Below are positions 51,001-63,906 of a DNA stretch of 64,000 nt, in pieces (within the stretch, counting starts at the first letter, position 1; each line of letters opens with the position of its first letter). A program made the translations under genes and the position numbers. The notes beneath the pieces were generated by a model. The model was given only the letters and a program-made list of their open reading frames with translations. It searched no databases and was not told where the DNA came from. Source of the stretch: Mortierella sp. BCC40632 (lineage: Eukaryota; Mortierellomycota; Mortierellomycetes; Mortierellales; Mortierellaceae); the NCBI GenBank assembly GCA_011634665.1, contig WAEK01000016.1, forward strand, positions 1,104,001 through 1,168,000. Direction: 5' to 3'.

Positions 51001-52150
51001 TGCGTACAATTGAAAATGCACGACGATGATAAAACAAAAAGGAAGAAGCCGAGATGCGAAAGAAATAAAAAAACGAGGTTGTCCAGAAGCTCAGTAAAGG
51101 GCGTTGAGGCTAGAGCTATTTGAGCTATGAAAATCTTTTTTTTTTTTGTGTGTGTATGTGTGTATGAGTGAGAGAAAGAGAAATTGAGAAATGAAAAAGG
51201 GAGGAGAGAAGGCGCTAGATCCCAAACGATGCTCAGTCCTGCCAGTGAGATAGGCCATCCATCCCCGAACGAGGAAATATTCACCTTTGCCGTTGGCAAA
51301 AAAACAAAAAAAAAAAGAAAGTACTAAGAGAAGTACAAAGAAAGAAAAAAAAAAAAGACATTGCGGCAAGTCGCGGCCGAGGCTATGACAAACAGGTCAT
51401 GGACAATGGGTCATGGCGAGAGTATAATGGCAGGACAGGATGAGGGCGTCTAGACTTTTTTCTTCTTTTGACCTGATCACCCTTTGGCCGGTTCCTTTGT
51501 CTCTCCTGAACACTGTGCTGATGTATGAACAAGTCTCTCTTTATTTTTTTTTCTTTCCTCCCCCAACCCCCTCCTCCTCCCTGTACCTTGTTACTTGTAT
51601 TTTTTATTTTTTTTTTTTCCTCTTCGAGGTCCAAAGGCCTGAAGGGTAATTGAGGCCGCTCAATCGCGCTAGGGAGAGAAGACCTCAAGGCACCCCGAAC
51701 GGCGACCATGCATACAGATAGAATGTGAGACCAGCACAGGTCGACGGACAACAAAGAGCAGGGCAGAGCTGTTTGAACAGTTCAACAGCAGACTCTTTTA
51801 CAGTTACAAGGGAAGAGAAAGAGAGAAAAAGAGGAAGGGCGTTAAATTTGGCTTAATGCAATTAAGCCAGAACACGGGCCGTCCAAAGGCACAACACACA
51901 GCACAACGTCCAATCAAGCAAGGGCAAGCCAATGAGGATAGGCCAAGGGGAGAGAGTGCGGGAATGCGTGCTGGCCCGAGGGAGTGCAAAGGATGGAGAC
52001 CGAGGCAAGGGGATGAGGGGGCCTAGAAGAGCAAGCAAAAAAAAAAAAAAAAAAAAAAAAAAAGACCAGCAGGTGAGCACAGGTTACTGCTTATGGAGAA
52101 AGAGGGAGAGAGAGAGAAACAGAAAAAGAAAAAGAGAGACCGAGACAGAG

Positions 52151-52186
<36 letters not shown>

Positions 52187-53203
52187 GGAGACCGAGAGCA
52201 TAAGAATGGACGGAGGGGAAAGAGAGAGAAGGGGAGGAGACGCGCTCCTGGGCAAGTCTTTCTTAGGCAATGCCAATGGCTCTGTTGAGCTTCCTTCCTG
52301 GACATGCGGTTTTGGTCCCCGGCCCTTTCTGTCCTCCTCCTCCTCCTCCTCTCCTCCCCCCACTCCCCTCTTTTTGTGCCTTTACTATCATGCGGACGTC
52401 AACCACTTTGCTGTTCTTTTGATCTTTGGGGTCAAGAGTCACGGCAGCTTCTTTCTCTGTCAGACTTTCTCTTTTTTTTTTTTTTTTTGCGCGTTCTCTC
52501 TCTCCATTCTTTGTCCCTTCTTGCCCTATGTGGACCTCCTTGGAGAAAGAGTGCTAGCGCCCATTGGCTGGTACAGACCTTGTTGTTCCCTGCCCTCTCT
52601 CCACTCCTTTTCCGGGTGCATGGCTCTTTCTCGAGTCTCTCGCCCTTGCTCCATGCCACATGCTGCTGCTCCTGGAAGGACCTATCAAGTGGGCATATCT
52701 TGCCCTTTGAGTGTTTCCTTTTAGCATTTTTTTTTTCTTTGTCTGTCTCTCCTTTTTAACAGACCAACATTCCGAGCCACACAGCCGGGTGCGATGTAAA
52801 AAAAAAAACAACAAAAACAAAAACAACAATAAGAGAATTATGGGCTAACCCAGCTCGGGTCACTGAGACTTTATTCTTTTCTCTTTTAACCCCAGTCCCA
52901 GTCCTCGAACCTGAACTGTGCATCCTCATTCCCCTTCCTCGCGTCAAAAAAAGAAGAAATAAAAAGAAGAGGATCCCAAAAAAAAAAAGACAAAAAGGCA
53001 CTACCCCTTTCAACCAAGGTTAATTCTGCCGTATTCAATCAAAATGGTAGCAAAAGAAAAAGAAAAGAAAAAAAAAGCGGTATGCAGGCTCGAGCATGCA
53101 TTTCATGCAGCTGCCCAGTGCAGGATATACCGAATATCCTTTCAAAGAGGTCAGAGAGTTACCCAAGCAAGTAAAAGAGAGGGAGAAAGAGTAAAAAGGA
53201 GGG

Positions 53204-53253
<50 letters not shown>

Positions 53254-55327
53254 GGAGGAGGAGGAAGAGGAAGAGGAGGGTGAACCTGCAAGAGCGCGAT
53301 TCAGAGCATCAGACAACAAGGGCTTGACTCGTGTGGAGAGAAAGAATTGGGTCGGAAAGGGAGGTCCGAGCGAATAGAAGCCAAACTAACTGAAGGTCCT
53401 CAAGAGAAACAATAAATCCTATTCCAGCGCCCGGGCCTCGCGGACCAAACCAATATGCTGATTATGTGGCAGTCCCTTGTTCTGAAAAAAAAAAAAAAAA
53501 AAGGCACAATCGTCCCAGAGATATTCATTGTAAATGGGAAGGGGGGCCTTGACGCTTCGCCTTTTTTTTTTCTTTTTTTTTCCTGTTTTGCAGGGAACAG
53601 CATTTGGCCTTTCTATGCGATGGGAAACCACACGCGACTCCCCAAACACTTGATAGAATAAAGAGATACGCGAAAAAAAGTAACCCTGCATGGACAGTGC
53701 GAAAGCTCGGATGAACAGCGGGATAGTAAAAAAAAAAACCTAAGTCAGCATTAAGAGCACCAGAACATGCAAATGGGTCTCATCTCCTCCTCTTTTCCAG
53801 CTCTCCTTCTTCTCTCCAATCCCATGGTCCGTGTGTCCAAGTTTACTGCTGTAACCCTTTTTATCACATACCCGGGCCAGTTGCAATGAGTCAAAAATGC
53901 CCATGAAGCAGGATCCTGAAGCACATTCAACCACAATGGTTTTCTTTTTTCCATTGGCGCAAGGGTGACTTTTTTTGAAGGGTGGCTTGAGCCAGTGCCT
54001 TGGACAGATTCTCTGAGATGGATCCAATGATACATGGTTGCGCTTTGGACTCGGTCTTGACTCTTTTTTCTTTTCCCTCAGATAGCTCCAGGAATAGGTC
54101 TCTTAGACGGCAACATTCCTTGTGTCCCACATTATCTCACTTCTTTGCTTTGCCCTTGAGTGAAAGGGTTTATGACGTTGCTATTCATATGATAGCGTCT
54201 CTTCATCATGCACGGGCATGAAAAAAAAAAGATACCTGAAGTGTCGTTGATGTAACCTTGCGTTGCGAGGCTCAATGACATCACGGTGGGTCGAATCTGC
54301 AGAAAAGAACTAAAGCCCAGAGGACCTCCCCTGTCCACAAAAACGACTGTTGGAGGGGGGGGACGTTTTTTTTCGATGAATAGCATCATGCACCGCAGCA
54401 ACCTTCAGGAGAAAAAGAAAAAGAAAAAGAAAAAGAAAAAGAAAAAAGAAAAGAAAAGAAAAAGAATGACAGGCAGAAAGAAAAGGAGCGGGAGCTGGAA
54501 TTGAGACCACTTCGAGTTGTCGTCATTTTTTTTTCTTTTCTCGCTCCAGGCTTTCAATCGTTGTTTCTTCGAATCAGCAATGCAGTAGGCTATCTTCAAT
54601 AGCTCAAGTTTGTGGTTGCTATCTTTCAAGAAATAGAGGAAAAAAAAAAAAAAAAGTTGATTCTAGTCAGATATAGGATTGGAAACACTAGACTTAGTAA
54701 AAACTCAGAGTGGTGTGTTTGTAATACTTTCTACTGGTTCTTCACACTCAGAATGCCCGCTGATCTTCCCTCATCTTGTCTACTTGCCAAGTTAAGCTTC
54801 CTTGATCCTTACTGACATCCTTTTTTTTATAGGACGCACATGGAGTAGGTGTTCCTGGATTGACTGCTCTTTGGAGATGAAAGCTGCCGAAACTCCAGGT
54901 CTTGTTCCCACAACCTCTCCTATTTAGGGATAGTCTTGAGGTGGGATTGAGAAATATCTTGTCTATTTCTGACCATGTTGCACACAGAGGCCCTGAGGTT
55001 ATCTTTATCATGATTGAAGAGCAGCATACACCCTATTGAGGCCGAGCCAACACCAAAACACCTTCGTTTCTAAATCCATGTTGTCTATGTTGTCCATACT
55101 ACCCAAGACTGAGAGGGGAGTATCTGATCAACTTGGAGTCATTTTGGCAACAGCTCTGGGTTAGGTAGAATAATTTGCTAGGACGCGAATTAGCCTTCAT
55201 GACTGCCTATCTTTCAAGCCACTGTCCAATAAACAACTTCCAGCCAAGTGATCGGTATTAGGTCGGCTCCCTCGCATTCATCCGTCTTGTTCAGGCAGCA
55301 CATCTCCGGATACCGTTCAATTTCACA
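51001..55327. other. Gene-poor block, last part (5' of mL58)
   Basis: Contains an A run (52037-52062), GA runs (52157-52182, 53212-53250), and AAAAAG repeats (54413-54470). From about 53700 to 55300 the sequence is less repetitive and shows several short open segments on the minus strand flanked by plausible splice signals, but no family is recognisable, so no gene is called. The last few hundred bases are likely the mL58 promoter. Confidence 0.4.
53212..53250. repeat. GA microsatellite
   Basis: About 19 GA units passing into a GGA/GAA purine tract up to 53280. Confidence 0.88.
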
Positions 55328-55891
55328 ATGTTCAGATCAACCATCACACAGTCGGTGCCTGCAATGGCCCGTGGATACGGCACCAATGTGACACGTACCA
55401 TGTTCCCCCGTCACTACCGCCTTCGTCACAAAATCCAGTCTGAGGCGGATGCGACACCTCTTCAGGACGGCTCGCTCTTCATTCGCCGACCTACCGCAGG
55501 ACCCACCACCTCTATCCTCTCATCAGCTCACCCTTCACCTGCCTCGGTCTCATCAAGGGGGACCAATGGAGCACAGGCAACACACACACCATTGGATCAC
55601 CCAGACTTGCCACCAGCTCTTCATAACAAGAAGCGCCCCGAGTTTGCTACTTTGACAGAGGAGCAAATTACAGAGATGCGTGAGCTTCGTTTGAAGAACC
55701 CTGCCAAGTACACTCGGTCCTACCTTGCCAAGAAGTACAACGTCAGCGACATGTTTGTCAAGTGCTATGTCCCCGCCTCAAAGGAGGTTCAGGCTTCACG
55801 GTTGAAGGCATTGCAGCGTTCGTTCGATTCCAAGGGTTGGAAGGCTCAGCATATCTACACCCAGCGCCAGAAGCGTCGTGAGTTGTGGTAG
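55328..55891 (+). CDS. MRPL20: Mitochondrial large ribosomal subunit protein mL58 (Mrpl20 family)
   Basis: Fungal-specific mitoribosomal large-subunit protein of the Mrpl20 family. Single exon, 187 aa (yeast Mrpl20 is 195). The N-terminus (MFRSTITQSVPAMARGYGTN) is basic and hydroxyl-rich, as in mitochondrial presequences. A Ser/Thr/Pro-rich linker occupies about residues 50-95, and the conserved domain about 98-187, with the pattern LTEEQITEMRELRLKNPAKY, SYLAKKYNVSDMFVKCY and the basic C-terminus RQKRRELW. The linker may be specific to this lineage. One of only two intronless genes in the window. Confidence 0.88.
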   Translation: MFRSTITQSVPAMARGYGTNVTRTMFPRHYRLRHKIQSEADATPLQDGSLFIRRPTAGPTTSILSSAHPSPASVSSRGTNGAQATHTPLDHPDLPPALHNKKRPEFATLTEEQITEMRELRLKNPAKYTRSYLAKKYNVSDMFVKCYVPASKEVQASRLKALQRSFDSKGWKAQHIYTQRQKRRELW

Positions 55892-57236
55892 AGGGACGAG
55901 GAGAGGCATTATAGAGAAGTTGACCCAAAGGGGAAAGGCTGTCTTCAAGAACCCGGGATATGGACCTCTAAAAAGAATTATGAAGATTTTTTCCCCCCCT
56001 CCCCTGGAGCATTCAAACGGGATCATTGTGCGATAATGAACGAAGAAAAGACAAACAAAAAACGGAAAAAAACAAAAAAAAGGAAAGAAATAAACTGAAC
56101 CCGCTTTTCAGACTTTGCGGGTATCGTCAGGACAAAGATGCTTCCATATGAAGTGGGGAAAGGAGAAGGGGGAAACGCGCGTAATGATTCTGGTGGAATG
56201 GGTTCAAGTGGAAGAGTATTTATGTAGGAGCTACGGATATACTGGCTTTTTATTTTTATTTTTTTCTTTTTCTTTTTCTTTCTCTTTAGTCGATACTTGG
56301 ATAGGGGCGGAGCAAAATCGGCGATGGACATTTGAGTTTCCATTTCATGGGCCTGGAGATCGGTCGACTGAATCACTGTGGTCTAAAAGATAGTGACCAA
56401 GAAACTCTAGTGGATTCTGTGGTCTATTTCATTGCGAAAGGGAGAACGAAACATGCAAACAAAAATGTATCTTCCATGAATGAGGTGCCACAATCTTCCT
56501 TCCAGCAATCTTTTTTCAGAGTTGAAAAAGAGAACACCAAAGGCGACTCACCTGTCCCTTGATAGTTGCTTCATGCCTTCTAAAAGTACAGGTAGAACTG
56601 ACATATCCAGATATGTCCGAATAGGCATGGCGTTCAATTCAGATCTAGTAAGTCCTGCCAATGGGTTTGGCTGAACCCCGACAATGGAGGGCGCTGACCC
56701 TTCCCTGTCTGTATTCAGGATATCCTAGATAAATAGATAGCGGTATTTGTGCGACAGATTGAAGAGAGCAGAATGGTGAATAAGAGAAGGGTCGGTTATC
56801 CAGACTAGGAGTAGAACGGAGTGCATGTCATCGTATAGCTTCTGAGAGGACGTGCATTTCGTCCATTTCCCGACTTCGCGCTGACGACGCTATCCTACAC
56901 TGATGCTCTTGCTAGTGCCCTTGTCTTTGGACCCACGTTCGCGGTCATGGGGTGCAGGAGAGCGTGCTGCATCATAGGCAGGTGTTGAGCGGTTCGAGTC
57001 CATGTGGGTCGGATTAGAGGCGGATCAAAATGTCGAGAGTGTAATGTTAGAGTCGGTAATGGATGTTCGAACCTCCTTGTCTCCCTCTCCTCCTCACAAG
57101 TGTAACGATCCCTACTCCCCAATGGAAGAATGGAGGGAGAGGAACGAGTCAAGTGGCTTTGCCACTAATTTCTCGAACAAAGGAACAGGGCGAAACGCGA
57201 GGCCAGATTGCCACCACTCTCTCTCAAAAACCTCAA
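55892..57236. other. Intergenic between mL58 and YCG1
   Basis: Holds the mL58 3' flank with C and A/T runs (55990-56095, 56252-56285), then fairly ordinary sequence. A tRNA-Met-like relic is possible at 56930-57010. The final part before 57237 is probably the YCG1 leader; its reading frame is open back to 57063 but does not look like condensin. Confidence 0.4.
56930..57010 (+). other. tRNA-Met-like relic (doubtful)
   Basis: GACCCAC (56930-56936) and GTGGGTC (57004-57010) are perfect complements 81 bases apart. Between them lie a CTGC/GCAG stem closing a 7-base loop with a CAT anticodon after T, and an exact GGTTCGAGTCC B box. The D arm and T stem do not fold properly, so this is not a functional tRNA. 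Confidence 0.15.
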
Positions 57237-60200
57237 ATGGCCAAGGCAAAGGGCTCATCTACAGCAACCAGCAACAGTGGCGGCAATGGCAGCAACACAG
57301 GGAATAATGCCTCGGCAGGGGCCTCAACCTCTAGCAAACCCACATCAAAGTCAGGCTCAAGAGCAAAAAAGGCGAACGCGATCGACACTTTGAGGACAGT
57401 CGTCCCTTCCATCTTTCAAGAGTCTCAAAAGACGGCAGCAAATCATCGCAAGAATGCCATTATGCTCCGCAAGATTCAGGAACAATGCGCAGAGGCTTCA
57501 GGAGAGGCTGGCGAGGAGGCATTCAACAAGGAGTTTATTCGCAACCTCAACGTCGTTCTTGCTATCAAAAAGAAGGAGCCAACAGCTGACCGAGTGATTC
57601 AGTTTGTGTCCTCCTTTATCTTGTGCACACGAGAGAAAGGTAAAACACCCTCTCTTTGACATAACTGTGGTCGTACGGAGGTTGGCTCTTAACTATGCTC
57701 AAAAATGGCTCAGCGCTAACCCTGGATTACCTGTTCAACTATTCAGATATTGCCAATGGGGCCAACCAGGACGAGGAGGGCGATGAGGGAATCTCTTCCA
57801 GATTTGTCGAATATCTTATGCAGCATCTTCTTAAAGGCGTTCAGGTCAAAGAGAAGCAGGTCCGCTTACGTTCCTGTCAGTTGATTGCTCTTAGTATCAA
57901 CTCACTGGGGGCTATTGAGTATGTGTCTACCTACGCGCTCTTTTATTGAGTTTGCGCCACGGAATCCTTGCTCCCAGCATCTCACTAACGCCACCATTTC
58001 TTTTGCATGGACCAAATTAGTGACGACCTTTACAATCAAGTCAAGGATAGCCTAATGGAGCGAGTTAGTGACAAAGAAGCAGCTGTCCGAGTTCAGGCCG
58101 TCTTTGCGCTTTCAAAACTTCAGGGTGGCGATGATGAGGGTGAGCTCGGAGAAAGTGCAGAGGACAGTGTTGCACAAAAACTGATGGACCTAATGCAACA
58201 CGACCCTAGTGCGTAAGTAGTTTAGGCGACAATCCTTTTTTTTTTTTTTTTTTTACAGGTTTCCTTCTTTACTGTGTATCTGCTACCATCCTCTCAACAT
58301 TCATTTTACTAATGCGGAGCAAACATTTTTTTTCTCTCCTTAGTGAGGTACGGCGGTCAGCACTATTCAACATTGCACAAACAAAGACCACACGGTTAGC
58401 TATTCTCGAAAGGGCCAGAGATACAGACACATACAATAGGCGAGGCGTATTCACAAAACCAATGGAAGAAATTTCAGATTTCAAAGTCTTGTCAATCGAA
58501 GAGAGAGAGCGACTGCTGCGATTTGGACTCACTGACAGGTATACGACTACTCCTATTCTTTTTCCGCATTTGTGTCACAGGGTCTTTTCAGTATCTGCGG
58601 CGCTAACAAATCCCAACGTTTTGTACCGACAGAGATCCAGGAGTTCAGAAAGCATGTACCAAGATGGTCTCTACAAAATGGATTCAGCAGGCCAATGATA
58701 ATCTACTAGAGTTCTTGGAAGCTCTCGATGTCATGAGCAGCAATGTTGCTGACGATGTACTAAAGGCCTTCTTTGCCTATCGCAGTGATGTCCTCGGAAA
58801 TATGCAGTTTAATGGTAAGTCAGCATCGCCCGCCTTCGTACTCCCCCCCCCCTCCTCTTCCCTTTGCTCTTTCAAATATGCAGACCAGAAAAAAAAGTAT
58901 TAAATTTCGATTTCATTGTCTATAGATGTATTTTGGATGAACTTGTCGGTCGAAAGTGCATTCTTGGTCAGAGCATATGCCGAGTATTGTCGGAGTATTG
59001 ACGATGACATTCTTTTTGAGAAGGCCATCCCCGAAGTCACCCGGCATGCCTTTTGTATTCAAAAGTACAGCAATATGATGCAGGAGTCTGACGAAGAAAA
59101 CCGCCCTGAAGCAGAGTTTATTGTAACTCAGCTCTTGATGATTGCCAAACTCTTGGACTATGCGGACGAAAACGGTCGACGAAAGATGTACAATTTGCTT
59201 CGTATGTGCCAACAGCCACAAATCATTTGGAGCTGCTTTTTCGTCGAGGTCTGATGGACGATACTGGAATCTCACCGATTAGACTCTTTGCTCTTTCTTT
59301 GTGATTTTAGGCGAGATGTTGATGCTTGATGATGTTCCTGATAAGCACTTGGATTGTATTATTGAGTCAATGGGCAAGATTTCTTTGAACGAAACCGATT
59401 TTACGCGTATTGTCATTGAAATCATCTCTGATATCCGTACTGGAATTGATGAGCAAGAGTTCCTGAGAAACCCAGAAGCTTCAGAGGTACTGAGGACTTG
59501 ACCTGTCCTTTCAAAAGTCTTTGGGATTCTTAGAGGCCCTTGAGCAACTCGCATTTAAGCTAGATTATTGACTCTTATCTTTTCTCCTCTGCGAATCGAC
59601 TATAGGAGGAAGATGAGTCCCCTGATGAGCAGACCATGGATCTTTCAGATCTTCCACGAAAGCGCAAGCGCAGCCTTGTTGAAAAATCGCCTCGCCGAAG
59701 GTCCGTCGTTTCTATTGACGAAGAGAATCAAAAGCCAAACGAGTTTGATGTCATGTTGCTCCGGATCCGGTGCTTGACCATCACCAAGTTTATGTTGGAA
59801 AGAAGTTCAGAGGTAAATAAGATGCAAGGACAGACAGCCTTTTGCCATACTTTGTGGGTAAAAATTGTGATTCTTATTTATGTATTCTCCTCCCCTTTTT
59901 TTTTTTTTTGTCTACCCCACTATAGCCGCTCAAGGAAAACTCTTACATCTATGGTCTGTTGAACGAGTTGGTGATTCCAGCATTGGGAAGGAACGAAGAA
60001 GTCATGCAGGAACTTGGTCTTCATTGTCTTGGTCTCATCTGTCTTTTGGACCAGAATCTTGCAAAGAGCAATATGGAGCTTTTCCTATCCTGTATTTTTG
60101 CTTCCAACACAAGCAACCAGCTTCAAGTCCTGTCTCTCAAGGTCTGTGGGGTTTAGATGACGATTTTTTTTTTTTTTTTAACAACAAACTCCTGACTTGT

Positions 60201-60475
60201 TTTCCAACATGGCTCCATTTCTCTTTCTTCTAGATTGTGTTTGACTTGATTCTTACATTCGGATTGACTGCCATGTCTTTGGATATCACAGAAGAGAGAG
60301 TGGTTAATGATCTCCTCAAGAGTTTGGAAAGCCCTACGCCCTCGATGCAGGCAATGGCAGCTGAAGGAATGGCCAAACTGATGTTGACGAGGATGGTGAA
60401 GAATGCCAAGGTAAGAGAAAGAGAGAGAGAGAAATTGGTTTGTTCTAATTAATACTCTTTGCCACCAATCTTGAT

Positions 60476-60506
<31 letters not shown>

Positions 60507-61994
60507 AGGAAATGCCAATCGTACTCAAACAACACATACTCTTTCTTTGATTCTCATAGATCCTCAAAGCAATGATCATTCTTTACTTTGATCCAGAGAC
60601 AGCAGGAAACAACCATCTTCGTCAATGTCTTAACTATTTCCTTCAGGTTTACTTCCAATCCTCGCATGACAACCAGGTCATGTTGAGTGAAATCTTTTGT
60701 CCAGTCATTATTCAACTTATTGAGATGCAGCAAGAGGCCAAGGGTGAAATGCCCACACCTGTTCTCATGGCTCAACAACTGCTGGAGTGGTGTGAGCCTC
60801 GTCGACTCTACGGGTAAGGAGCTGACTTTGTGTTTGTGTGTGTGTGCCTGCGTCTGTAGTGGTTGGATCGCAAACGAGATGATGTTCATGAGGGCTCAAA
60901 TGAGTTTTGTCCTTTGTAAATAGCACGGAACAAGGCCAAGAACACGTCGATGATGTAAAGCACGACTATGGTCTTCAGGCAGATATTGCTATTAGCCTTG
61001 TCAAGGCAATGTTCACCAAACCAGCTAGTAAGGGAAACCTTGATGGAGGATTTTTTTTCTCTCTCTCTCTTTTCTTTTGATACAACATGGGTCTTGTGCA
61101 AGTTGTTGGAATAGCTTCTGACGAGCTTTTTTTTTTTTTTTTTTTTTTGTAGATGTCAGGAGACACTTGCCAGGAATTCTTCACAAAACACGACTGGATG
61201 GTGATGCTGGCGATATCCGACTCAAAAAGTTGACCTTGTTGATCGGAAATCTCAAAGCGGTAATTAATCGCACTTGGCCACGTTGAAGATTCTGCTACCA
61301 TGTTACACTTTTTTTTTTTTTTTTTTTGGTACTCTTGTATACGCTAACAGCTCCCCTTTCCTATTTCCATCCTTCCACAGAAACGACCAATGACAGAGCC
61401 CATGAGCAAGAAATATCTCTTGACAGTAGAAAAGAATATTCTCAAGATGTTTGAGGATGCACCCGAGTCACTAGATGATGCCGAGTTGGCCAAGCTTGTC
61501 GAGTTGACTGAAGAGATTTCATTTGTGGACGAGTTTGTGGCTCCCGAAGGTAATTGGCCAGCGCATCCACCTTGAGTTGAGAGAGAGTGTGTGTGCGTGT
61601 GTGTATGGTACCCTGTTGTGTCATGTCTTTGAGATGGGAGACTCACTTTTTTTTTTTTTTTTTTTTCTGTTTAATGTCTCTTTTTATTAGACCCTGTAGA
61701 GATTCCAGTTTCAACAACTGTTGTCAAGGCACGAAGGTAAGGATTTGCTCGTTACTTTTTTCTTTCATACTTTCTTCTCTCAATATGTGTTGAGAGCGTA
61801 GTCGTTTACATTGAAACTAACCAAAAGATCTTGGTTCTACTATCAGGTCGAGGTCAATGTCCAAGGCAAAGATGAGCGACAAGTTGGCCAAAATCATGCA
61901 AGAAGTAGACGCCATGCTGGAATCATCAGAGTCCGAGGCCGAGGAAGCTCAGGAGGACCCCGAATCTGATGTCTATGACGATGAAGATGATTAG
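57237..61994 (+). CDS. YCG1: Condensin complex subunit 3 (Ycg1/CAP-G)
   Basis: HEAT-repeat subunit of condensin I that, with the kleisin Brn1, clasps DNA during mitotic chromosome compaction. Sixteen exons: 57237-57639, 57714-57918, 58021-58212, 58344-58538, 58633-58814, 58926-59201, 59311-59486, 59606-59812, 59926-60141, 60234-60410, 60560-60813, 60924-61027, 61153-61259, 61381-61549, 61691-61736, 61847-61994. Together they give 1018 aa (yeast Ycg1 1035). All phases close. Family segments include RNLNVVLAIKKKEPTADRVI, KDSLMERVSDKEAAVRVQA, EVRRSALFNI, VQKACTKMVSTKWI and ILKAMIILYFDPET. The N-terminal 45 residues are Ser/Gly/Asn-rich, a short basic patch (PRKRKRSL) sits mid-protein, and the C-terminus is acidic. 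The start at 57237 is preferred over an in-frame ATG at 57063. Confidence 0.95.
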
Positions 61995-62206
61995 CATATC
62001 TTCTCAGATCGTCATGTCTTTTTTTTTTTTTTTTTTTTTTTTTTTCTAGTACCTCAAAAAATACAGTGGAGTCCAAATTTTATTCATGCACATCATAAAC
62101 ACATGTAGTTTCTCTTTGTGTATCAGAGAAAAGCACACACACACACACGCACAATCACACAGATAGCAACCTTCATGCCCTTCACATCCTTCACTCCTAA
62201 TATCCC
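61995..62206. terminator. Convergent 3' spacer of YCG1 and FIP1
   Basis: 212 bp between two convergent stop codons, containing a T run (62019-62045) and a CA repeat (62137-62149). Both 3' ends must fall here or overlap. Confidence 0.5.
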
Positions 62207-63869
62207 TTAATAACGGCCTCTCTTGCGGTCTTCTTCCCGTGGAGTCGAACTTGCTCCTCGCTTCCGACTATTTTCATCTTCGCGGTCCCAGCGTTCCTAG
62301 TAAATGCATGATCGATAGAGTAAAGACGAGTTAGTACATTTCAATCTTTTTTCACCCTTGCGCCGTCAACCTTTCGTGATCTATTGGATGATATGTTTGA
62401 ATACAATGTGCAACGACACTGAAAGGTAAAAGAGACATACCTTGTCTTTTTCAGATTGTGACTTTTCCCGGCCACCACCACTGCCACTACCACCACTACC
62501 ACCACCGCGACGATCTTCTCTATCAGAACGCTCATTAAACCGATCAGATCGGTCACGGTCCGAGGATCGGTGATAGTCTCGAGATTCTCGATCTGTCCGA
62601 TCTCGGGAGTCACTCCGACGGTCTCGGTCCCGGTCACTTCTTGAGCTCCGCTCTCGTTCCCGACTACTGCCCCGTCCGCTGCCTTCTCGACTCGACACCC
62701 TACTGCTATCACGTTCTCGCTCTCGCTCCCGATCACGATCCCGGTCGCCTCCACGTCGGTCCCGACTATGATCACGTTCTCGGTCGCGTCCACTACCACC
62801 ATCTCTTGATTCCCGCTCGTATCGGTCTATACTGCTCGATCTCGGGCTTTGACTCCTACGGTCATCTCGTTCATCCTGGTCTCCTACCATCGGCCGTCCT
62901 GCTGCTGCTTGTCCCATATGTTGAGCTCCTGCATTAAAAGGGGATCCTCCATGTTGGAAATTACCTCCAGCTGGATTAAATCCTAGACGTCCTTGGAATC
63001 CTCCAGGTCCAGTTTGTCCTCCTCCAAATGGATTATTGGGTCGGCCTTGAGGTCCTTCCCATTGATTAGAATTTGGTCCGCCTGGTCCTACTCGAGGCCC
63101 TTGTGGTCTAAACCCTTCGGGGCCACCTGGCATACCTTGTCCACCGGGACCAGCCCTTCCACGGCCTGCAGCTGGACCTCCCATCATGCCTCCTCCGATG
63201 GGACCGCCTGGACCGCCTGGACCACCCATGCCACGTCCTGCTCCCTTAAAGCTGATACTTCCTTGACCGAATCCTCCATGACCATCTCCACCTCCTCCGA
63301 AATGGGGTCCTCCACGACCACCACCGTGTTGGAAATCGGATTGCGAGGATGCATTGGGTCCGTCGTTCGAGTTGGGCTCATCAGCGCCTGGTCCGCTTAG
63401 ACTACCATTGCGTTGGAAAGACGGACTCCGATCATTCCGACCACCATCATTGTCATTGCCCTGACCTCCATCAAAGCCACCGCGACCACGACCAACATTG
63501 CCATGGCCACCCTGGAGACCGGGACCACCACCTCCTGGAGGTCCTCCTGCGCCTGGAGGCATGAATCGTCCAACAGGTCCACCTCGACCGGGTCCTGCAA
63601 CACCTCGTTGATTCATTGGATTCATCATTCCAGGAGCACCCATGGGCATGGGTGGCATACCTCCGCGTCCCATCATGCCTGGTGGCATTCCTGGCATTCC
63701 TGGCATTCCTGGCATTCCCGGCATCAGTCCTGGCATGCCTGAGAGTGGTAGAGGGAGCATGCCTGGCATTCCCTGCATTCCAGGCACAGGCATACCCAAT
63801 CCTAGGTCAGGGAGCTCCATTAGCAGGTTTGGATCCATACCAAAGTCCTATGCACAAGATAACAATGGA

Positions 63870-63906
<37 letters not shown>

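Noticed and set aside
57063..57236. Upstream in-frame ATG extending YCG1 by 58 residues
   Set aside because: The added residues do not look like condensin, and the MAKAKGSS start gives a length near that of yeast Ycg1.
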